A stretch of 49,244 nt of DNA from Leptolyngbya sp. PLA1 (GTDB lineage Bacteria > Planctomycetota > Phycisphaerae > Phycisphaerales > UBA1924), in assembly GCA_021405315.1 (NCBI GenBank), contig QWIH01000026.1:1-49244 (forward strand), written 5' to 3'. The first letter of the stretch is position 1. Each line of letters opens with the position of its first letter. This document shows, piece after piece, positions 45,188 through 49,244 of this stretch. Below the pieces are notes generated by a model. It saw only the letters and a list, made by a program, of their open reading frames with translations. It had not been told where the DNA came from and did no database searches. The position numbers and the translations under genes are program-made.

Positions 45188-47458
45188 TCACTCTCGGCGC
45201 TCGCCCCTGAGCACCTCACCGCGGCCCAGGGTCACCACGATGTCCCGTCCGCCTCCATCGGTCTTCATCGACCACGAGCCTTTCCCGCCGAACGGGTCGC
45301 GCAGCCGGAACGTGGTGCGGCGTATCGCGGCAACCTCCACCCACCGCGTGACCCCCTCCCTCCGCTCCGCGGACACTCGCACGCCGCCCTCGGCACACAG
45401 GCCACGGAACGACACGTTCTGCCACCTATCCGGCACCGCCGGGAAGACCCGCACCACGCCGGATCCCGGGGTGCCCACCTCGCCCCAGCTCTGCAGCAGC
45501 ATCTCGTGCACCGCCTGCATTGCCATGAAGTTGCCCTCCAGCGTGAAAGGTCGGTAGGTGAAGTTCGACAGCCCCGTGCCGGACTGATCGCCGTTCAGGT
45601 GAAATCCGTTGGGCCCCGTGAAGCACAGGTACTTGGAGAGATACTCCCCGGCAAGGTCGCCCCGCCCGGCCCGGGCCGCCATCGCGCTCATCCACGCGAA
45701 CGAGTACCCGCACCACTCCGAGGTGCCCAGCGACTCCAACCTCTGGATCGTCCGCTCGATCGTCCGCCGGTCGGCGTCGCTTCCCTCCACATGCATCGTG
45801 CCCAGGGGCCAGACCGCCATCGCGTGGCTGAAGTGCCTGTGGCTCCCCTCCAGCCTCCGCGTGGCGTTCAGCATCAGGCCGGTCTCCTCGTCCGCGTGCA
45901 GAGGCTCGCACGCGGCGAGCGCCGCCCGCCACTGCGCTTCGTCCTCCTTCAGGCCCAGCTCCGCGGCCATCTCCGCGCACGCCGCGAAGAGGAACCGGAC
46001 CAGTGACAGGTCGTAGTTGCTGTTCGGCTCCAGCCACGCGCCGTACCCGTTGTCCCCGATCTCCGGGCTCGTCGAGAGGGGCAGCCTGAACACCCCGTCC
46101 TCGTTCACCTTCCCGATCGCCCGCAGGGCCGTGGCGGCGTCCTTGCACCACGGGTACCAGTCCCGCTCCAGCCTCTGGCGGTTCAGCGTGTAGCGCCAGT
46201 GCCAATAGATGTTTCCCGCGATCCACGCGGTGTGTGTGGGCGAGAGCGAGTACTGCCCCCAGCCTCCCAGCGGCGCGCCGTCGATGCCCATCACGCCCGG
46301 GACCACCAGCCCCTCCACGCCGTAGAACTCACGCGCGAACCGCTGGTACCGGGGACGCAGCTTCATGTTGAAGTCCACCCACGACGCGCCCTGCTGAAAG
46401 AGCCCCGCCGTCGCATACGCGGAGTACGTCATCTGAGTGTTGAGGTCGTTGTGGTAATCGCCCTTCCAGGGCGGGAGTCCCCCCTCGTCCGCCGTCCACA
46501 CGCCCTGCAAGGGCATGGGTGGCGTGCCCGGCTTCGAGCCCGAGACATAGAGGTGCTTGCACAGGTCGTACTGGCGCTGGATGGCCGCGTCCGGGAGCGA
46601 GACCCCCGAGGTGTCAAACGCCGCACGCGTCGCCGCGGATGGCCTCCTCAGCCTGCCGCCCTCGCCGTACGCGTCCACCGCTTTGGCCACGAGCGCCCGC
46701 GCCTCCGCGAGAGGGTCCGCGCACTCCGCGCTGGTCTTCACCGCTGCGGCCAGCGTCCTCCTGAACGGCTGCCCGGGGTGCGGCGGCCTGCCCTCCCCCA
46801 CGCCCACCACCACCGCGTACTCCAGACCCTCGAGCGTGCGCTGAACGAACCACTGCTGCCCGCCCTCCTCTCCCCTGCGCGGCGCCTCGTACCCCAGCCT
46901 GTCCAGCCCCGCCGGCCTCACGAGCGTCACCGTCGTGCCGCTCACGAGCGGCGCGATGGTCACGAGCGGCTCGGTCTCATGCACCACCAGCTCCATCGAG
47001 CCCAGCGCCACCGCGTCACCCTCGAGCTTCTCCTCCCGCTCCAGCCGCGCCCACGTGTCACCCGGGCGGAACGACCACTTCGTAACCGTGGTCCTCCCGG
47101 GCAGCGAGAACTCCACACGGGCGGTGGGCAGCTTCGTCGGATACGGGATCGTGTCGTACGGCACGTCGAACAGCCGCTGGTGCTCCTTGTGATTCTTCGC
47201 CTGCTTGAGCGCGATCATGTTCGCCCACGTCCAACCGGGCTCGCGGAACGTCTCCGGCACGCGGGTGTCCCACAGGTCGCCCCGGTCCAGCGAGAGCCGA
47301 ACCACGCCGTCGCCCCCCCACGCCAGCACGCCGAACAGCCCGTTGCCCAGCGGCAGGCCCTCGTCCCAGCGGGCAATCGCGCCCTCCCGCTCGATGGCGG
47401 GCGCCCGATCCCCAACCCCTTGCAGCCCAAGCACGCACGTCAAGATCGCGGTCAACAT
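45188..47458 (-). CDS. GH95-like glycoside hydrolase (alpha-L-fucosidase/galactosidase family)
   Basis: 756 residues with a probable short signal peptide (MLTAILTCVLGLQGVGDRAP). It follows the GH95 plan: an N-terminal beta domain with WDEGLPLGNGLFGVLAWGGD and RLSLDRGDLWDTR, then an (alpha/alpha)6 barrel with LQGVWTADEGGLPPWKGDYH, NDLNTQMTYSAYATAGLF (Asn337, Asn340), LPLSTSPEIGDNG (Glu466, candidate acid) and HRHFSHAMAVWPLGT. A C-terminal beta domain carries WQNVSFRGLCAEGGVRV. Family enzymes remove alpha-L-fucose or alpha-L-galactose from glycans and are rich in planctomycetes degrading algal polysaccharides. The ATG at 47458 is used. The sequence is a divergent member, so the exact sugar is uncertain. 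Confidence 0.8.
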   Translation of the reverse strand: MLTAILTCVLGLQGVGDRAPAIEREGAIARWDEGLPLGNGLFGVLAWGGDGVVRLSLDRGDLWDTRVPETFREPGWTWANMIALKQAKNHKEHQRLFDVPYDTIPYPTKLPTARVEFSLPGRTTVTKWSFRPGDTWARLEREEKLEGDAVALGSMELVVHETEPLVTIAPLVSGTTVTLVRPAGLDRLGYEAPRRGEEGGQQWFVQRTLEGLEYAVVVGVGEGRPPHPGQPFRRTLAAAVKTSAECADPLAEARALVAKAVDAYGEGGRLRRPSAATRAAFDTSGVSLPDAAIQRQYDLCKHLYVSGSKPGTPPMPLQGVWTADEGGLPPWKGDYHNDLNTQMTYSAYATAGLFQQGASWVDFNMKLRPRYQRFAREFYGVEGLVVPGVMGIDGAPLGGWGQYSLSPTHTAWIAGNIYWHWRYTLNRQRLERDWYPWCKDAATALRAIGKVNEDGVFRLPLSTSPEIGDNGYGAWLEPNSNYDLSLVRFLFAACAEMAAELGLKEDEAQWRAALAACEPLHADEETGLMLNATRRLEGSHRHFSHAMAVWPLGTMHVEGSDADRRTIERTIQRLESLGTSEWCGYSFAWMSAMAARAGRGDLAGEYLSKYLCFTGPNGFHLNGDQSGTGLSNFTYRPFTLEGNFMAMQAVHEMLLQSWGEVGTPGSGVVRVFPAVPDRWQNVSFRGLCAEGGVRVSAERREGVTRWVEVAAIRRTTFRLRDPFGGKGSWSMKTDGGGRDIVVTLGRGEVLRGERRE

Positions 47459-47509
47459 GCCCTCATGCTACCCGGCGCTCCGTCCCGCCAAAAGCCGCCC
47501 CCCGGTTCC

Positions 47510-47515
47510 TATAGT
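47510..47515 (+). promoter_or_regulatory. Candidate -10 box for lpdA
   Basis: TATAGT (five of six matches to TATAAT) lies 32 bases before the lpdA ATG in the 89-bp divergent gap. No good -35 hexamer sits 16-18 bases upstream, so the promoter may be activator-dependent or the match may be chance. Confidence 0.3.
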
Positions 47516-47547
47516 CGCTCCCTTCTCTTCTTCGAAAGGACTGCTCC

Positions 47548-49122
47548 ATGGCGAATCGGCACTTTGATGTGGTGGTCATCGGCGGCGGGCCCGCCGGATA
47601 CGTCGGCGCCATCCGCGCCGCCCAGCTCGGCTTCTCCACCGCCATCATCGAACGCGCCAAGCTGGGCGGGGTCTGCCTCAACTGGGGCTGCATCCCCTCC
47701 AAGGCCCTCCTCTCCAACGCCGAGCTCATGGAGAAGATCAAGTCCAAGGACTCCCAGCAGTTCTGGGGCCTCAAGATCGCCGGCAACGTCGAGTTCGACT
47801 GGGACCGCGTCATCGGCCGCAGCCGCGACGTCGCCTCCAAGCTCAACAAGGGGATCGAGTTCCTCATGAAGAAGAACAAGATCACCCACCTGGTGGGCAG
47901 CGGCAAGATCACCCGCGCCGAGTCTCTTGCCGGTAAGTCCAAGGTCACCATCGACCTCCAGGAATGCACCGTTCAGGAAGAGCTCACCAGCGCCCCGGCC
48001 ACCCCGGGCAAGACCGTCGAGACCATCACCGCCGAGCACGTCATCGTCGCCACCGGCTCAGTCGCCCGTGACCTGCCCTTCGCCCGCTTCGACGGCGACC
48101 GCATCTGGGGCGCGCGTGAGGCCATGTTCAACAAGCAGCAGCCCAAGAAGCTCGTCGTCGTCGGCGCCGGCGCCATCGGCATGGAGTTCGCCTACTTCTA
48201 CCACTCCATGGGCACCGAGGTCACCATCGTCGAGATGATGGACCGCCTCGTCCCCGTCGAGGACAAGGATGTCTCCGCCGCCATCGAAAAGCTCTACAGG
48301 AAGCACGGCTTCAACATCCTCACCTCCACAACCACCACCGCCATCGAGAAGAACGCCTCCGGCGTGAAGGTCACCGTCGCCCCGTGGGTCGTCGGGCCCG
48401 ACGGCAAGGGCAAGGCCGACGACTCCAAGAAGCAAACCATCGAGGCCGACCGCGTCCTCCTTGCCGTGGGCGTCAAGGGCCGGACCGACGGCCTGTGCGA
48501 CGCGTCGCTCGGCCTCAAGATGGACCAGACGGGCCACATCGTCACCGACTACATCCCGGGAAAGACCAAGAGCGAGCCCATCGACTACAAGACCAACCTC
48601 CCCGGCGTCTACGCCGTGGGCGACGTCATCGGCCCGCCCTGGCTCGCGCACGTCGCCAGCGACGAGGCGACCATCTGCGTCGAGCGCCTCGCCTGGCGCA
48701 AGGACCCCAAGAAGCACCACGAGCCCCACCCCATCGACTACACCATCATCCCCGGCTGCACCTACTGCCAGCCCCAGATCGCCAGCGTCGGCATGACCGA
48801 GCAGGCCCTCATCGCGCAGGGCAAGGTCAAGGGCAAGGACTACGCCGTGGGCACCTTCCCCTTCACCGCGCTGGGCAAGGCCATCGCCGCCGCCCACACC
48901 GACGGCTTCACCAAGATCATCCGGGGCCTGCCCCGGGGCGAAATCCTGGGCGCCCACATCATGGGCGACCAGGCCACCGAACTCATCGCCGAGCTCTCCC
49001 TGGCCCGCCGCCTCGAGGCCACCACCGAGGAACTCATCTGCACCGTCCACGCGCACCCGACCATGCACGAGAGCGTGCGCGAAGCCGCGCTCGCGAGCGA
49101 GGGCCGGGTCGTGAACGCGTGA
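47548..49122 (+). CDS. lpdA: Dihydrolipoyl dehydrogenase (E3)
   Basis: The flavoprotein that re-oxidises dihydrolipoyl groups of pyruvate and 2-oxoglutarate dehydrogenases, passing electrons to NAD. The 524-residue protein has the FAD motif VVVIGGGPAGYVGAIRAAQ, the redox disulfide GGVCLNWGCIPSK (Cys43/Cys48), the NAD motif VVVGAGAIGMEFAYF (about 203-217), the second FAD motif GVYAVGDVIGPPWLAH and the catalytic HAHPTMHE (His503, Glu508). It is longer than the usual ~470 through loops around residues 135-155 and 275-295 (GPDGKGKADDSKK). GAAAGGA lies seven bases before the ATG. Its E1 partner pdhA lies at 2.9 kb in this window. Confidence 0.97.
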   Translation: MANRHFDVVVIGGGPAGYVGAIRAAQLGFSTAIIERAKLGGVCLNWGCIPSKALLSNAELMEKIKSKDSQQFWGLKIAGNVEFDWDRVIGRSRDVASKLNKGIEFLMKKNKITHLVGSGKITRAESLAGKSKVTIDLQECTVQEELTSAPATPGKTVETITAEHVIVATGSVARDLPFARFDGDRIWGAREAMFNKQQPKKLVVVGAGAIGMEFAYFYHSMGTEVTIVEMMDRLVPVEDKDVSAAIEKLYRKHGFNILTSTTTTAIEKNASGVKVTVAPWVVGPDGKGKADDSKKQTIEADRVLLAVGVKGRTDGLCDASLGLKMDQTGHIVTDYIPGKTKSEPIDYKTNLPGVYAVGDVIGPPWLAHVASDEATICVERLAWRKDPKKHHEPHPIDYTIIPGCTYCQPQIASVGMTEQALIAQGKVKGKDYAVGTFPFTALGKAIAAAHTDGFTKIIRGLPRGEILGAHIMGDQATELIAELSLARRLEATTEELICTVHAHPTMHESVREAALASEGRVVNA

Positions 49123-49143
49123 GGCAACCTCGGGTGAACGCTC

Positions 49144-49244
49144 CTACGGGCACCCGCCGCCGCCGATGGTGTTGACGAGGGCCTGGACGTCGTCCTGGTT
49201 CACGTTCCCGTCGCCGTCAAAGTCCGGATCGCGGCCCGTGGGGT
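49144..49244 (-). CDS. C-terminal fragment of a second GC-type dockerin-tailed protein
   Basis: Reading the minus strand from the right edge to the TAG at 49144-49146 gives 32 residues: DPDFDGDGNVNQDDVQALVN then TIGGGGCP. This is the same calcium-loop repeat and Gly-Cys-Pro ending as the tail of the protein at 34231-35589 (there AGGACP). The rest of the gene lies outside the window. It converges with lpdA with a 21-base gap. Confidence 0.82.
   Translation of the reverse strand, partial: PTGRDPDFDGDGNVNQDDVQALVNTIGGGGCP

Overview
This 49 kb, GC-rich window (high GC at third codon positions, almost no spacer DNA) looks like a chromosomal piece of a planctomycete, most likely of the Phycisphaerae type. 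The pointers are secreted proteins ending in a duplicated EF-hand/dockerin-like repeat that closes with Gly-rich-Cys-Pro (one complete at 34231-35589, one cut by the right edge), a MoxR/DUF58/BatA/ABC-exporter cluster, PQQ/NHL propeller proteins, zinc-ribbon membrane proteins and O-GlcNAc-transferase-like (GT41) enzymes. No rRNA, tRNA, CRISPR array, insertion sequence or prophage was recognised. The lineage call is inference.

Left part (1-9.7 kb): tpiA and secG on the minus strand, then on the plus strand a GAF-PP2C (RsbU-type) phosphatase, the pyruvate-dehydrogenase E1 alpha subunit and a small BFD-like [2Fe-2S] protein. A 1393-residue secreted PQQ-propeller protein faces them. Two small envelope proteins (a DUF5658-like membrane protein and a LEA14-like lipoprotein) follow.

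Central minus-strand block (9.7-27.0 kb): eleven consecutive genes with 4-nt start/stop overlaps or very short gaps. In transcription order they are PilZ, nadA, an FbpB-like two-domain permease, an NHL-repeat lipoprotein, a membrane VWA/GATase-like protein, a MoxR AAA+ ATPase, a DUF58 protein, a BatA-type VWA protein, a large membrane protein with a GATase-like region, an ABC ATPase and a doubled ABC-2 permease. It may work as one envelope-associated machine: MoxR as chaperone, VWA proteins as metal-dependent scaffolds, and the ABC exporter as transport partner.

Right part (27-49.2 kb): a GT2 and a GT4 glycosyltransferase, convergent and overlapping by 95 nt. Next is the phosphate operon pstS-pstC-pstA-pstB, with a possible Pho-box-like repeat upstream and a strong intrinsic terminator between pstS and pstC. 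PstA carries an extra periplasmic domain resembling one found in flagellar hook-associated proteins. Then come the dockerin-tailed secreted protein, a zinc-ribbon membrane protein, a GT41-GT41-sucD operon, MgtC and GNAT genes, purB (of the type also found in animals) with a DinB-family gene, and a GH95-like glycoside hydrolase with a small lipoprotein. The window ends with lpdA (the E3 subunit that serves with the E1 alpha at 2.9 kb) and the tail of a second dockerin-type protein.

Central metabolism (tpiA, pdhA, lpdA, sucD, purB, nadA) is scattered among envelope and surface-glycosylation genes. Convergent genes commonly overlap or share stop codons, which indicates a compact genome.
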